The notes under the pieces are model-generated. The model saw nothing but the letters and a program-made list of their open reading frames with translations, did no database searches and was not told the origin of the DNA. A stretch of 64,000 nucleotides of DNA from Strobilurus pachycystidiatus (Eukaryota; Basidiomycota; Agaricomycetes; Agaricales; Physalacriaceae): contig JAHLMK010000014.1 of assembly GCA_019915135.1 (NCBI GenBank), positions 310,001 to 374,000 on the forward strand, written 5' to 3'. Shown one piece after another: positions 47,732 through 60,570 of this stretch. Positions within the stretch are counted from its first letter, which is position 1. Each line of letters opens with the position of its first letter. A program made the translations under genes and the position numbers.

Positions 47732-50355
47732 ATGATGAAACTCCTAGCGCTACTTTCTTTTGTCGCCACTACATTCGCGGCCGTAGGGCCTATTGCTGAC
47801 ATTGACATCGTCAACCGCAACATTGCGCCAGATGGCTTTACCAGATCGTTCGTGTTCTTCTCGTCACCGGTGCAAGACCCACATAACTGACCATCGAGTG
47901 TAGTACTGTCCTGGCCGGAGGCACATTCCCGGGACCTCTTGTGCACGGCACCAAGGTATCTAAGACGAGTTCATCCCTCGTGTAACCTACTACAGCTTTG
48001 ACCTAGGGAAATACCTTCAGTTTGAACGTCCACGATTCTTTGACGGACAACACGATGTTGCGTAGCACGAGTATCGTAAGTCTACAAGCCTCGAAGGCGA
48101 CGCTATCTTATTTCAACCTCTTCTAGCATTGGGTCAGTTGATGTTGTGATGGATGACGGCCATTCCGCTCATCGTAAACTAGCATGGCATCTTCCAGGAG
48201 AAGACTAACTGGGCTGACGGGTAAGTAGTGAAAGCCCAGCTCGCTTGAAACCGTCGGAGCTCATGTTCTACGTGCAGCCCAGCGTTCGTGACACAGGTAG
48301 GGGCACTCTGCTCCCAGAAATGCTTGGGCTGACGCGTGAATACAAAACAGTGCCCGATTGCAGCTGTGGGTGTATTGGCTCCTCGTAGCATACTCAGACT
48401 GACGGAAATTTCGCCACAAGAACCACTCTTTTCTGTACCAATTCAAGGTTCCAGACCAAGCAGGTAAATTGGACGTACATATATATATCTCTATCGATAC
48501 TGATCTCGAGGCTAGGTACCTTCTGGTATCATTCGCATCTCTGTAGGCGTCCCGTCGCACCATGCCAGTGTTTATCTGACTCCACTGTAGCCACGCAGTA
48601 TTGCGACGGGCTCCGAGGACCATTCGTGGTGTATGATCTTCTAGATCCGCATAGACTCTTGTATGATATCGACGACGGTAAGGCGCGGCCTCCTTGACGC
48701 GTAATTTCAAACACTGATAGAAATCTAGAATCGACGGTTCTCACTCTCGCTGACTGGTCAGATTTATTCATCGGCCACGAACATAGCATAGTCTGACTCA
48801 CTTGTAGGTATCATACCCCCGCCCCAGAGGCTGGTCTTGTTCCTGTCTTTGATTCCACTCTCTTTAACGGTGGGTGATATCATTGTGATGTCCCCCTGCT
48901 GTCGATTGACCGTTTGATCTTACAGGCAAAGGTCGTTATAATGGTGGCGTATGTTCTAAGTTGCTATATTCGCTTGTGTCAACTGCTGAATCATCGTTGC
49001 AGCCGGCTTCTAATCTCTTCAGGTTGAACGTCGTCAAAGGCTTACGCTACCGCATCCGGCTTGTATCCATCTCATGCGATCCAAACTGGGTAATCATACT
49101 ACATCCGTTCCCAATAGTATTTCTCTAACTTGGGATATTAGGTGTTTTCAATTGACGGCCATAACCTCACTGTCATTGAATCTGATGGTATCAATACCCA
49201 ACCTCTAGTTGTCGACTCCCTGCAAATTTTTGCTGGCCAGCGCTACTCCTTGATACTTCACGCTAATCAACCCATTGGAAACTACTGGATCCGGGCGAAC
49301 CCCAACCTCGGTACAACTGGCTTCGCCAACGGCATAAACTCTGCTATTCTCCATTACGCCCTCGCGCCAAATGCTGATCCGACGTCTGCGCAGTCGCCCA
49401 GTGTTATACCCCTCTTAGAGACCAACCTTCATCCACTCTCAAATCCGGGTGCGCCGGGGCTTCCTCAGCAAGGTGGCGCCGATGTACAGTTGACCCTCAA
49501 CCTTGCTTTCGACTTCACAGCCTTTCGATTCACTGTCAATGGTGCCAGCTTCATACCTCCTACTGCGCCGGTCCTTCTCCAAATTCTAAGTGGCGCATCG
49601 TCTGCGACCGACTTGTTGCCATCGGGTAGTGTTTACGTGCTGCCTCCGAACAAAGTCATCGAAATAATTATACCTGCTCTCGCAGTTGGAGGACCTGTGA
49701 GTCTCTCGGATTCACGTACTCGATGATATTGATCTGATTCGGCATTCAGCATCCTTTCCATCTTCATGGAGTAGGTGAACGAAACACGCTTTCCGAACGT
49801 TACTCATCGTTTTCAGCACACATTTGACGTCGTGCGAAGTGCTGGGAGTACAGTCTACAATTACCAGAACCCAGTACGTTATCCCTCACCTCCCGCTGAT
49901 GTTTGCTCACGCGCCTCTGAAGGCTCGTCGGGATGTTGTATCGACTGGCGTCCCCGGAGACGAAGTGACCATCCGCTTCAAGACCGACAACGCCGGCCCT
50001 TGGTGCGTTTCACTCCCTCATAGTCTTGTAATCGGTGATACTATTTAATCCATAGGATTTTGCATTGTGCGCCTGTCTCTTCTTGATATGTAACTCAAAA
50101 CACTAACCCCCTTCGAGGTCATATTGATTGGCATCTCGATATGTGAGTTACAGACAGAGTCTCGAAGACCAATACTTAGCATATCATTATCAGTGGTCTC
50201 GCAGTTGTGTTGGCAGAAGACGTGGGCACTATTGCCTCGGAGCACCCTCCGCGTGAGTCTGACTTTCCAGTTCGGTGCCATCTTTCTAATTGGCTCTAGA
50301 ATCGTGGGATAATCTGTGCCCGATCTACGATGCTTTGAATTCGACACAGCTGTAA
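47732..50355 (+). CDS. Laccase (multicopper oxidase)
   Basis: Secreted blue-copper phenol oxidase that reduces oxygen to water; in litter and wood fungi it acts on lignin phenols or pigments. The signal peptide is [16 protein letters not shown] (ATG 47735 also possible), then [12 protein letters not shown] could join more than a dozen small exons in phase. Copper motifs: HWHG (split by an intron at about 48130-48182), FWYHSHLST, HPFHLHGH (split) and HCHIDWHLDIGL. Other landmarks: [37 protein letters not shown] and LCPIYDAL, with a stop at 50353-50355. The residue ten after the type-1 Cys is Leu, a non-coordinating axial residue. No stops or frame shifts remain once the introns are removed, so the gene is probably functional. 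Confidence 0.88.
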
Positions 50356-50892
50356 GAAAGCCAAGCCCGCTAGACTTTTGGCTGTGGTTCGAACTATTAA
50401 TATTCAAGCAGTACATATACAACTTGTACGTGTAGTCCCTCTCCTTCAGCCCCCCTCTCCTTCAGCCCCCCTCTCCTTCAGCCCCCTTTCTCCCAGTCTC
50501 TCCCTCGATTTCATCTACTGGAAATCAGGTTTTTTTGTCGTTGTTTAAATATCCTTGTGAAGTACTTAATCTTAATTATATGGTTGATAGTTACCGTATG
50601 CTTTTCTCGATGTCAAGATCCTGACAGAACAACGTGAAGAATTCGCGTGCTATGCGTTAGTATACAAAATGACCGGTAGTGTGAAGTATATACGTGAGTT
50701 TTGAGATGCTTCTAAATATGTGGATAGCAGGGGTAGATAGCCGGACGGTAGACGGATGTCGAAAAGTAGGTATGGAATAAGGCGAGTAGGAAGGTAGGGC
50801 GAAGAGATATTAACAAATTACCGTCAGACATGTAATTAGTCGGTATAGTACATATATTAACAGATGCGTGAGTTATATACACAGGGCATTCC
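50356..50892. other. Intergenic with a short minisatellite
   Basis: Convergent gap between laccase and esterase. Three copies of a 16-bp CT-rich unit (CCCTCTCCTTCAGCCC) lie at 50437-50484. The rest is AT-rich without a gene. Confidence 0.6.
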
Positions 50893-52830
50893 TTACACCT
50901 CGGAAGGCGGATTTGGAAGACGGTAGACGTGAGTCTCGTTGGCAGGTCCTGAATGCCAGTTGGCGACGAGCTGACCGACCTCGCTGTGATTGATGTTGCG
51001 ACGCAGAGAAGGCGATGGAGCATTGCCTGCGACACCTTTCCATTCGGGGTGTGGCAGAAGAGACTGGCTCGTAGGTTGGGGGCGAGGTTGGGTCTCCGTA
51101 TCGATGGTCGATGCTCCAACCTCCTCAGCCTCGAGGCGGTCTTTGATGCCTTCGGCAGAGACGGATGTGGCGACACCGTCGGTATCGAGGAAGAGTGAGT
51201 GTTCTGTCTCCATTTCGGAGTCCAAGCCCAACTGTGCCTTGGCTGTGAGCGCTTGGGGAGTGCAGGCCTGGTGTTGAGGAAGAGTGTTCTTGACAAAGTC
51301 GGCCATAGATAGGAAGGACTTGGCACAAACTTCGAGGAAAGGGAACAGCTGGAAGACATGGACCTGAATCGATTGTCAGCGCAAGCTCGATGGAAATGCT
51401 GAGCTCAGCTTACCGAATCTTCATACAGCTCGTGGCAAACCTTGACACCAGCAGCAGACGCTTTGTGGGCGAGCAAAGTGATCTCGTCACGAAGAACCTC
51501 AGAGTCTCCGGCTGTAATGAGCATAGGCGGTAGACCCTTGTAGTCGGCAAAGATGGGGCTCGCGTACGGGTGCATCAGGTACTTGTGGATTTGATGATGT
51601 CCAAGATACAACGTAATGGGGTTGAGATGGTCCTCTGGAGGGAAGTAGGGGACAATGTCATATGCACGGTTCGTATCCCACGACTGACAACTCATAGTAA
51701 GATCTGCAATTGCGGCGTAAGAATGGAAAACGATGACACAGCAGAGACGAGTACACACCAACCCAGGGTGACATCAAAATGGCGCCGGCGGGTAACGGGT
51801 ATTCGTTGTCGCGGAGGTAGAGCATCAACGCAAGGGAAAGACCGCCACCGGCGCTGTCACCACTGACTATGATGTTCTCGGCCGGGATATGCAGGTCTTC
51901 AATCAACCTCATGTATCCGTGGACACAATCATAGAGTGGACCCGGGAAAGTACTCTCGGGAGCAAGTCGGTAGTCGATAGAGAATACGCGAGAATCGGTG
52001 TGCAGAGCAATTGGAACAGAGAGCTGGCGCTGAGAGGCGGGACTTCCAAGGACGTATGCACCTGTTCGTCGCGTTTAATTTCATGCAAAAAAGCACAGTA
52101 ATCTGGGTGAGCGCACCTCCATGAATATACATGACAACCATCTCGCTTTTCTTGCATGCTTCCGGAGCCGCTGTCTCCTTGAGACGCTGATAAGTTTTCT
52201 TACTCATCACCCACTCTCCTGATAACTCCCTTTGCCCGGTCTCTTGGGCATCCAGATCAGACAGGATACCTCGTAGACGGCGCCGCTTGACACGGAAAGT
52301 CACTGGTGTGACTAATGCGTCGGAAGGCAGAGGCGCCAATCCTCCCAGGCTCATGAAGAATCGCATAGTTGACTACAGAGGGATAAGAGAAAATCAGGAG
52401 GGTAGTCAGCAGCAGACTTACAGTATTCAACATGAAACTGAGACGCGAAGCGTCGCGCATCAAGCTCGAGATGAGGGTCATCTCGATGCCCCATGAGGGG
52501 CGCCGTGGGCCCCAAGAAAAGTGGGAGACGATATCACCAGTGATTTGAGTGGCTATGTATTCGGGGTCAGGAGTGAACGAAGACTGGAATTTTGAAGCAC
52601 GCACCCTTGCTAGCAAGGTACCAGCCGTGCTTCCAATACTGCCATGGCCTGGTGACCGCCGGGAGTGTTCCCTTCGCGAAGCCGGAATGATAACGCGCTG
52701 AAGGAGGGGATATTCCGTCGGCGTAGTGCTGCATCAAAGCACGGTTGATTTGGCATGATTCATGCTCCTCGCAGTGCGGAGGGCAAGGAAGAACCGAGTC
52801 GAGGGGGTTGAGAACGACTGCAGTAGACAT
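50893..52830 (-). CDS. Hormone-sensitive-lipase-family esterase
   Basis: Minus-strand multi-exon gene. ATG 52830 (MSTAVVLNPLDSV) is preferred over 52848. The alpha/beta-hydrolase-3 signature is complete: the oxyanion-hole HGG in MVVMYIHGGA, SIDYRLAPE, the nucleophile motif GDSAGGGLSLALMLYL, PPMLITAGDSEVLRDE with the catalytic Asp, and the His in the split motif ...SVHVFQLFPF. The last intron lies at about 51363-51411. A roughly 110-residue acidic, Ser/Pro-rich tail follows the catalytic domain and ends at 50893; it has no recognisable domain. No signal peptide is evident, so an intracellular or lipid-droplet lipase/esterase is likely. Substrate unknown. Confidence 0.82.
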
Positions 52831-53379
52831 TCCGTATGATGTGTTCAAGTGGTCGTAGTGAAGGAGTTAATGAAAGAGGGACAAAGACTGAGAAACCCAC
52901 AGGGGAGGAGAAACGATAGTGAAAAGAGCAGCAGAGTAGCAGCGGACTATAAGGACCTCCAGTAACGACCCTCGAATCAGCATGACACTTGTTTGAACAG
53001 CCGCACACGACCGATTTGTCGAATCCTATAACAGCGGCAGGGAGCTAGAAAAGCCCCCAACTCTGAATAATGTACGGTTCCTGTGCACAACGACATTTGT
53101 TGCTTATGCGTCGATCCGCTTTGTTGAATTGCGTCGGTGACAGATGGCGATGTTATCGAGGCAGCTGATTAAGAAGACTGTAACGCGCAAGAAAGGTTGA
53201 GTATTGAATCACAAAGCGTTTTGCGGTCAGTAAGCGTTGCCATCATGGAGGAAGGAGTCAAGCGTATAATTGTGGCCGATCACGATCTTTTCGGGTTGAA
53301 CCCGAACATTCGGACCCTGACCGCCACCCCCGGGCCCCATGATGGTTAGTGTTTTGACCATGAAATGTTGTTTGGTCCT
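52831..53379. other. Intergenic, nothing recognised
   Basis: Upstream region of the esterase gene and left flank of the ISC1 pseudogene. Short frames only. No gene supported. Confidence 0.45.
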
Positions 53380-54560
53380 TTTTGCCATGCAATTGCTCCA
53401 TCCTCTCAAGCACAGTCGAATTCGAGGGACTGAACTAGGTACGTCGCCACAAATCACCCAGAGCGCATAGAAAAGACTATCGCTGCTGGTCTTTCCAGCT
53501 CAAATTACGACATAGTAGCGACTCTCCAGAAACTGTGGGTCTTTTGCGGATTACGAACTCGTCCGAGTTTCAATCTCAAACATACTGCCATACTCCAAGT
53601 TCTTCTACAGGGACGCCACAATCGGCGACTTAAATCTCCAGACTTCACCTCATTATACCGTCCTTAGCGGTGCTTTGGGCGCAGGACTGGCTATTTTTAC
53701 CCGTTTCCCTATCATTCCAACTCAAGTGCAGCCCTATTCACTTCAATGGAGATCCAACGGATGTTACAGCGGGCGACTGGTTCGTCGGTGAAGCTTCATC
53801 CAGTCATCGGCGAGATCCAGATCTTCAATACACATGCAACTAGCACTCTGTCGACGCCCAACACGCAGTATTGACGCTCTCCTCACGTGTTGTAGCTCTT
53901 TGCGAAAGGTGGTGAAGATGGTGTAGAACACAACAGAGCGCATCGTCTCGTCAATGCTCGGGAGTTAGGCAAGCCGCCGAATTGGCCATGGGGCGCTCCG
54001 TGATTGCCGTGCGTTATACACACGCGCACACACACTTGTAATAATGAATTCAATGGGTCTTTATCTAGGCAGGCGATTTTAACAGCGTCCCGACGACCCT
54101 TCCTATGACCATCATTCGCGAACCCACCTCGCTGTTTGATTCCTGGTCCGTTACGCACCCTGATCTATCTCACACAGGCATTATACCTCCTCCGCACGAG
54201 ACTATAACGCGTTTTGGAGTGACAGCCGACTCTCCCATCAACTCGTATTCTGCTGGCAAGCCCTACGCATGCAAGTTCTGGGGTAAACGGCAGCCGGCAC
54301 ACACACCGCGCCTCCACTGCGTTGATTCTTCACGGACACCGTTCCGGGCGCCAGTTTCTCGCACTTTGGCCTCGAGTCCGTTCTGGAAATACGAAATGCC
54401 ATGCCCGCAAGCCCAGAATTGACATCGCTGACACCGGTACCGGCGACTGCGTTACGATTGACACCACAATTCAAGCTCTAGCGGCGTGTTGCTGCTTCTC
54501 ACGAGTCCGGGCGCGGTGGGAAATATATATCTCTCTACACTCTGATTCTGTATCCTTGTG
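53380..54560 (+). pseudogene. ISC1: ISC1 (inositol phosphosphingolipid phospholipase C) pseudogene
   Basis: Plus-strand remnants of the neutral-sphingomyelinase family that cleaves inositol phosphosphingolipids. They appear in order but in changing frames. First comes ERIEKTIAAGLSSSNYDIV near 53470, then KLWVF and an adjacent FADYELVRVSISNILPYSKFFY. GALGAGLAIFTRFPII, then KGGEDGVEHNRAHRLVNAREL and GVTADSPINSYSAGKPY follow. PGASFSHFGLESVLEIR is last, where the usual FSDHFG motif has lost its Asp-bearing half. Frame changes and stops separate the blocks; the N-terminal catalytic Glu region and the C-terminal membrane spans are missing or unreadable. Intron-like stretches remain, so it is not a retrocopy. 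Confidence 0.8.
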
Positions 54561-55037
54561 GGTGTGATTGTTGCTCGGTCGTAGATTCCTCTTCCTTATG
54601 ATTGTGATCTTCATCGTATTCATTGCATCCTAGCTTTACTCGGGTTTCTTGTACGGGCAGTGGGAATGCAATGCGCTCATGTATGTCAGATGTGCAGTAC
54701 CGAGTGACACCTCTTGTTCTTTGTGGCGCAATTTGTTCTTGTGGATCTTGATACTTTGTTGCGATTTTATGCTTGGTTGATTTCAGTGAATGAAGATGTC
54801 TGCCCAAGAGCTGTAAGTAAATCTATACTGGCCGCAATAGAGTAGCTGATCCGGGGCTGGAGACACTTTTGTTATATCCCTCAAGGCTGCTGGGTAGTTA
54901 CTAGTGAGTCCCGAGTTTTGATTGAATGGCAATTACTGTGACACAATCAATATTAGGCGCTCCCGCCTAAGGCAAATTTGAGATGGGGACTCTGGGGAAA
55001 GGCACCATCTAAATTCAGTACTGTCCGCTGTACCTCG
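54561..55037. other. Intergenic, nothing recognised
   Basis: AT-rich stretch between the ISC1 remnant and the racemase-like gene. Short antisense frames only. Confidence 0.45.
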
Positions 55038-55799
55038 TTAGGCCAGTCTACACGCTGCTATCAACCATTGCAGACCCGCCGCAACGCCCTCCACTATCCG
55101 AATCCTTCTTCCCATGTGTTCACTGAGTACGTCCACTGCCCCTTGTCGAATTGCCTCGTCAAAACCAACCATTCCTGCACACCCGACGCAAATGGCTGCA
55201 ACATCCTTCTCTCTTTCCAGTATGCTCGCCGCGGAAGCTCGAATCTTCCTGCACACCGTTTCTGAGCCCAACTCGTGCAACTCCGCTGCAGTCATCCCCG
55301 TACTCGCCACACCAACGAATTTTGTCGAAGTCGAGCCCGGTTCGATACCAAGGAATCGCTCGACGCCTCTCGAGAGCGCCTCTTCCCAGATCTTGCCCGT
55401 CGTGACAATTCCAAATCTCCCGAGTCCCAGACTCGTGATGATGCTGGCCTCGAAGATGCCAATTACAGGCTTTGGTCTTTTGCCTTCCCGGGGCCGGGAT
55501 AGCATCGATACGAGGGGGTGCTCCGAGTAGCAGGCGACGAGATAGCCATCATAGCGATCACTCGCGATCAGGCTCTCGAGGTGAGGGAGACAGTATAGGG
55601 CGGACTGATGCGCTTCGTCGGGAGAGTCTATACTGTTGAAGGCTCCGGATCCGAGAGTGCGTGATAACGGTGCCGTGAAATAGTCACATCGGACGTTGTT
55701 GTAATGTGAGAGAGTCCTGGAGACAATTGGCTCTAGTCCACGCGTCATCGCCTCATTTGTGTTGGGATTGATAATCAGCAACTGGACTTGGCTAGTCAT
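55038..55799 (-). CDS. DCG1/hydantoin-racemase-like protein (Asp/Glu racemase superfamily)
   Basis: Intronless, 253 residues from ATG 55799 (MTSQVQLLIINPNTNEAM). The same frame opens upstream to 55934, but the family begins near this Met. Two catalytic-type Cys positions are present: VACYSEHPLVSML and AICVGCAGMVGFDEA. INPNTN at the start, PVIGIFEASI and GLGRFGIVTTG are typical of the Asp/Glu/hydantoin racemase superfamily, which includes yeast Dcg1. Members isomerise hydantoins or related compounds; the substrate here is unknown. The C-terminus (VEGVAAGLQWLIA) is complete. Confidence 0.85.
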   Translation of the reverse strand: MTSQVQLLIINPNTNEAMTRGLEPIVSRTLSHYNNVRCDYFTAPLSRTLGSGAFNSIDSPDEAHQSALYCLPHLESLIASDRYDGYLVACYSEHPLVSMLSRPREGKRPKPVIGIFEASIITSLGLGRFGIVTTGKIWEEALSRGVERFLGIEPGSTSTKFVGVASTGMTAAELHELGSETVCRKIRASAASILEREKDVAAICVGCAGMVGFDEAIRQGAVDVLSEHMGRRIRIVEGVAAGLQWLIAACRLA

Positions 55800-57085
55800 G
55801 GTTTTGGTGTGCGCCACAGTGGCTGAACGATCGATTGATGAGCTTAGAGTCGGTCCGAAGTGCCGAATATCGCTTTTCCCGGAGCAATCTAGGCTCGTGA
55901 CCATCCGCTTCTTCCACGTGGCTGCGCTATTCACGTTTGCGAAGCGGCTGGGAGGAACGGACAGTCACATCGCAGGGTCACGAATTTGTGACAAATGACT
56001 TGTCATTTTCGTTCATGGACCGTGCCAAAATCTGTCTTGATGCTTCCTCCCGTCCCCTTCTTGCCGCATAAACCCATCTCAATCTCTCTAATATGCTACT
56101 CTGCCTTTGCTCACGTTGTCTGTGCTCTGGAATGCTCACTCTTCGTTTTCTCTCCCTAAAGTTGTCAATTCGGGCTCAGCAAACTTAGGCAACTCCGTTA
56201 TTCGATTTGACGCAGCGAAAACACCGTCTGATGAGGCAGTAGCCTAATTGAAACTCAGACTACTCTCTCCGGCACGACCACCGTGTTCTCTGGCCATGCT
56301 GGTTATAGTACACCACACTATCTTGGTATTTTCGCTTTCTGGACCGAGTTGGGGCTAAAAAGACCCTGTTTTTGTTGCTCACCGACCTCCAGATTCATTT
56401 ATGAGGGCTGTTGAGTGGCCTCGGGGCAATCCGATGACTTAACTTTTTTGATGTCTCGGAAATCATAGGATCTTGATTTATAGGCTCAATTTATTTTCAT
56501 TTGACTGTTCCCTGTGTTTTCTGGGTCATTCCCACCATAAGAGTGGATATATCGAATTTCAGGTCTCAGGCTACAGTGAGGGATAAATGAGATAGAATTT
56601 TGTGTCCCAGAAAGCGAAATTTCGCTAAGTCTTTTGTCACAACCCGGGGCCCCTCCCAAAAAGCCGCGAGTTCTACCAGTCGGTATATGAACTCACTTTT
56701 CCCCTTGCACAAATAAGAACCAAATAAAGACCAAATAAGAGCCAAACATGACCTCGTGCGTAAGGATCAATGTGAGGTCATCATACCGACTGGTTTACGA
56801 GTCTAGGAGCAATCACTCTTTCCTCTGCTCTGTCACAACACTTCTTTCAGCAGCATGATTACCGTTCTCCTCCTCTCCTTGACACCCGACGGTCACTTGC
56901 CCCGACAAGCGTAGCCTAATTGACGGCTTTGTTGTCATCTGACAGTTACAGGATCCTTCTTTCCGAACTACAACCGACTTTGCACCGGATAAACCTCGGA
57001 AGCTCGACTTGGCAGGCCGCAGAGGTTACGACTACTTCTTACTTATAAGCGGGGCCAGACTTCGACCGCTCCTAACGCCCTCACC
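55800..57085. other. 1.3-kb intergenic region with a possible small inverted-repeat element
   Basis: No gene supported. Perfect 12-bp inverted arms (ACCAGTCGGTAT at 56675-56686, complement at 56783-56794) frame a 120-bp stretch. It contains near-repeats of ACCAAATAAGA and an 8-bp hairpin (56748-56755 / 56774-56781), possibly a MITE remnant. The right end is the GH3 promoter. Confidence 0.5.
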
Positions 57086-60000
57086 ATGCCACCCTCTGAT
57101 TTTGCTAATGCCAATCTCGACGACATTGTCGAACAATTGACCAGCGACGAGGCTATCCTCCTTACAGCAGGCGTAGGCTTCTGGCATACTCATGCTATCC
57201 CACGTTTGGGTATCCCTGCTATTAAGGTATCCAACACGCCGAACTGATATGAGATGAGATGGCGAGGCTTCTGACCGTTGTCGTTGGGCCTCGTCATCCC
57301 ATCCCAAGTTCTTCTCTCTATCCGCCCTGTCTAATGTTCATGGCAGTGCAGCGATGGACCAAATGGCATTCGCGGAAATCACTTCTTCATGAGTACTCCG
57401 GCTAAATGTCTTCCCGTAGGTCAATTGTCGCTAGAAAGGCTCCATTGCTTATGAACCATAGTCTTCCACTGCTATGGGTGCAACTTGGGATACCGATCTC
57501 ATCCAGCTGGCGGGCCTGAAGCTTCTGGCTGAAGAAGCTAAATTACGTTCTGCGTCACTTGTGCTCGCTCCAACTTGCAACATTCAACGCGTGCGTTTGG
57601 TTCACTTGTCTATCCGCTCCATGTCTGATCTCCGTTGTAGAATCCTTTGGGAGGACGGGTACGCTCCAACGACTGAATGGAACAAACTTGCACTAATTAC
57701 ATTATCAACAGAGCTTCGAAAGTTTCGCGGAGGACCCATACCTCTCTGGCATGATTGCCGCCGCCTATGTTAACGGCGTGCAATCCGGTGGGATTGGCAC
57801 CACCATTAAGCATTTCACGGGAAACGACAAGGAAGATGACCGATTCGGGTACGACAGTATCATCGGAGATCGTGCTCTTCGAGAGATCTACTTGATGCCT
57901 TTTATGCTGGCGCAAAAATATGCTAAGCCATGGTCTTTTATGACTGCGTGCGTCTCGCCAGCTGTCGAAGAATATCGACTCACAAATTGGCAGTTATAAT
58001 CGGGTCAACGGAACTCATGTGTCAGAAAACCCCTTCTTACTAAAGAAGGTCCTTCGAGAAGAATGGGGCTTCACTGGTATGACGATGAGCGATTGGTAGG
58101 TTCATCCTCTGTATCCTTTTTTTCCGTGCGAAGCCAACTTCGCGTCTGTAGGTTTGGAATCTACAGTGTTGACCTCGGTATCAACGCTGGTCTCGATCTT
58201 GAGATGCCCGGCACGAACAAATGGCGGACACTTGACCTTATGACCCGTTCAATCTTGTCGCGCAAGCTTACTCTGCGGACCATCAAGGAGCGCGCGAAGA
58301 GCGTTCTGTCTTTGGTGCAACGCTGCGCTAAGGAGTGCCCCGAAATACTCGACGGCGATGGTCTTGAGCGGACCGTGGACACAGACGAGACGAGAGACCT
58401 CATGCGCCGACTCGCCGCGGAAACCATCGTCTTGATGAAGAACGACGACAACATCCTTCCGTTGAAGCCAGGGAGCTTCAAGAAGGTCGCCATCGTCGGT
58501 GGCAATGCCAAGGCCATTGTTGTCTCTGGTGGTGGGTCGGCGGCGCTCAAGTCCTCGTACTTCGTGACTCCCCATGACGGTATCGTCAATGCTCTCGGAG
58601 ACGTCGAGGTCACCTATTCTGAGGGCGCTAGGACATATAGGTCTCTCCCCACCCTTGACTACGAAATGGTGACTGTGGACGGCGAGCGTGGATGGATTGG
58701 ATCCTGGCATTCTCACGAGGGCGACGACAGCATGACGCCTCTTCCCGAGCCCATGGCGACGCGCGTCATCGACGAGACGCGCATGTTCATTAGCACCTCT
58801 GCTCCGGAGGGAATCACTCGTCGGTGGACGATGAAGCTTCGCGGATTTTTGAAACCTCGTCCTGTTGATTGCGACTTTGAGTTTGGGTTGGAGGTTGCTG
58901 GCAGAGCGAGACTGTACGTGGACGGCAACCTTGTGATTGACAACTGGAAGCGCCAGACGAGGGGAGAGGCATTCTTCAACTCGGGAAGTATCGAGGAAAA
59001 AGGCATCTATCAGCTAAAAGCCGACACGAAGCATGAAATCTTCGTCGAGTTCTGCAACGTTCGCGGTCCGGCAGACGGGGATGAGGACGAACTTGTTATG
59101 GATAGGTTGGCGCTTTTTGGATTAACTCACGCTACGAAGCTGACCGTCTGTCGCACCCTAGCAATCCGGGCGTTCGGCTTGGAGGCGCCATTGTCGTTGA
59201 CGCCGACCAGATCATGGCCGAGGCTGTAGATCTCGCGAAGGAAGCCGACGTTGTCATCGCTGTAGTTGGTATCAATGCCGATTGGGAAAGCGAAGGCTAC
59301 GATCGTCGTACTCTTGCTCTGCCTGGGCGATCCGACGAACTGATTGAAAAGGTCGTCGCCGCCAACCCCAAGACTATTGTCGTCACCCAGGCAGTGAGTA
59401 TCATGAGCCTCAGCCGACCTCCTCTCACTTTCATTAGGGCTCATCTGTGACTCTGCCTTGGGCGGACAAGGTACCGGCCATTGTCCATTCCTGGTATCTG
59501 GGGAATGCCACAGGAGACGCTATTGCCGACGTTCTGTTCGGCAAGCACAATCCATCCGGCAAGCTGTCCGTGACTTTCCCGAAAATCGAAGAGGATCTCC
59601 CTTCATTCGGGCACTTCCACACTGAGAATGGCAAGGTAATCTTTTGGAGTCTTTCATCTGTATTTTCTCTCACATCGTCGAAAAGGTCCGTTATGCGGAG
59701 GACCTATACGTAGGGTACAAGCACTACCTGCATCGCAAGATTAAGCCTGCCTTTGCGTTCGGACATGGCTTGTCTTACACGACCTTCTCATTGTCCAACC
59801 TCTCCGTTTCTCAGCCTACCTTTGCAGACAAGGACGTTGAGCTCGTCGCCTCCCTCGACATCACTAACACCGGTGCGCGCAAAGGCAGCCAGGTCGTACA
59901 AGTCTACATGACTCTGCCCAAGACAAGCCATCTCACCCATCCTCCCTTGCAACTCCGTGGCTTTGCCAAAGTACGCGACCTCGAGGCCGGCAAGACGGAG

Positions 60001-60171
60001 AAGGTCACTATCAAGATGGACAAGTACGCAGTGTCGTACTGGGACGACAAGATTGACTTTTGGGTTGTGGAGAAGGGCGAGTATGATGTAAAGGTCGGAA
60101 CGAGCAGCGAAGACCTGCCTTTGAGCGCAACCATCAAGATTGACAAGTACTTCGAGTGGAGCGGACTCTGA
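57086..60171 (+). CDS. GH3 beta-glucosidase with PA14 insert
   Basis: Start ATG 57086 ([18 protein letters not shown]). Nine or so exons join in phase: [10 protein letters not shown], the next exons with MGATWDTDL and [11 protein letters not shown], then [14 protein letters not shown] and [27 protein letters not shown] follows, where the Asp of SDW is the GH3 nucleophile. The N-terminal barrel is followed by [13 protein letters not shown] and [11 protein letters not shown]14-type insert comes next ([20 protein letters not shown]), then [44 protein letters not shown] and a fibronectin-III-like tail ([14 protein letters not shown]). No signal peptide is seen, as in the intracellular or non-classically secreted GH3 group. 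It hydrolyses terminal beta-glucosides such as cellobiose. No defects seen. Confidence 0.88.
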
Positions 60172-60570
60172 AGGGAAGAACAGATAGCAGTGTAACAGTC
60201 ATGTATAAGTAGTATGTTCAAGAAAATGCACATTTTGTTTCTCTCATAACTCGTCCGCCACAAACTCACGATTTTATGGCAATTCTTGCGCCGAACCACA
60301 CGGCTATGAACGAAACACATCTAGCCGAGCCAAATGTGTCCTGGTTATTCTCAGTCTGATCTTCACAGGATTGTCAGGCGGTAGGTTTTAAGCAGACTAG
60401 AGTACAGGAGGGCAGATGATGCATATACAAATGCTATTAACGAGAAGTTCGTGATGGGACTTGGCGTGAGATTGTCGTGCAGTGAAATACAGTGGAATGG
60501 AACACAGACTATCTTTCATCGTTAGTTCGGCATCTTTCAAAACATGACGGGACAACGCACAGGAGAATGT
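60172..60570. other. Convergent gap, nothing recognised
   Basis: 3' flanks of the beta-glucosidase and of the small unknown gene. No gene supported. Confidence 0.45.

Noticed and set aside
55800..55934. N-terminal extension of the racemase-like protein
   Set aside because: The upstream 45 codons are open but resemble no family N-terminus; INPNTN near Met 55799 is where the family begins.
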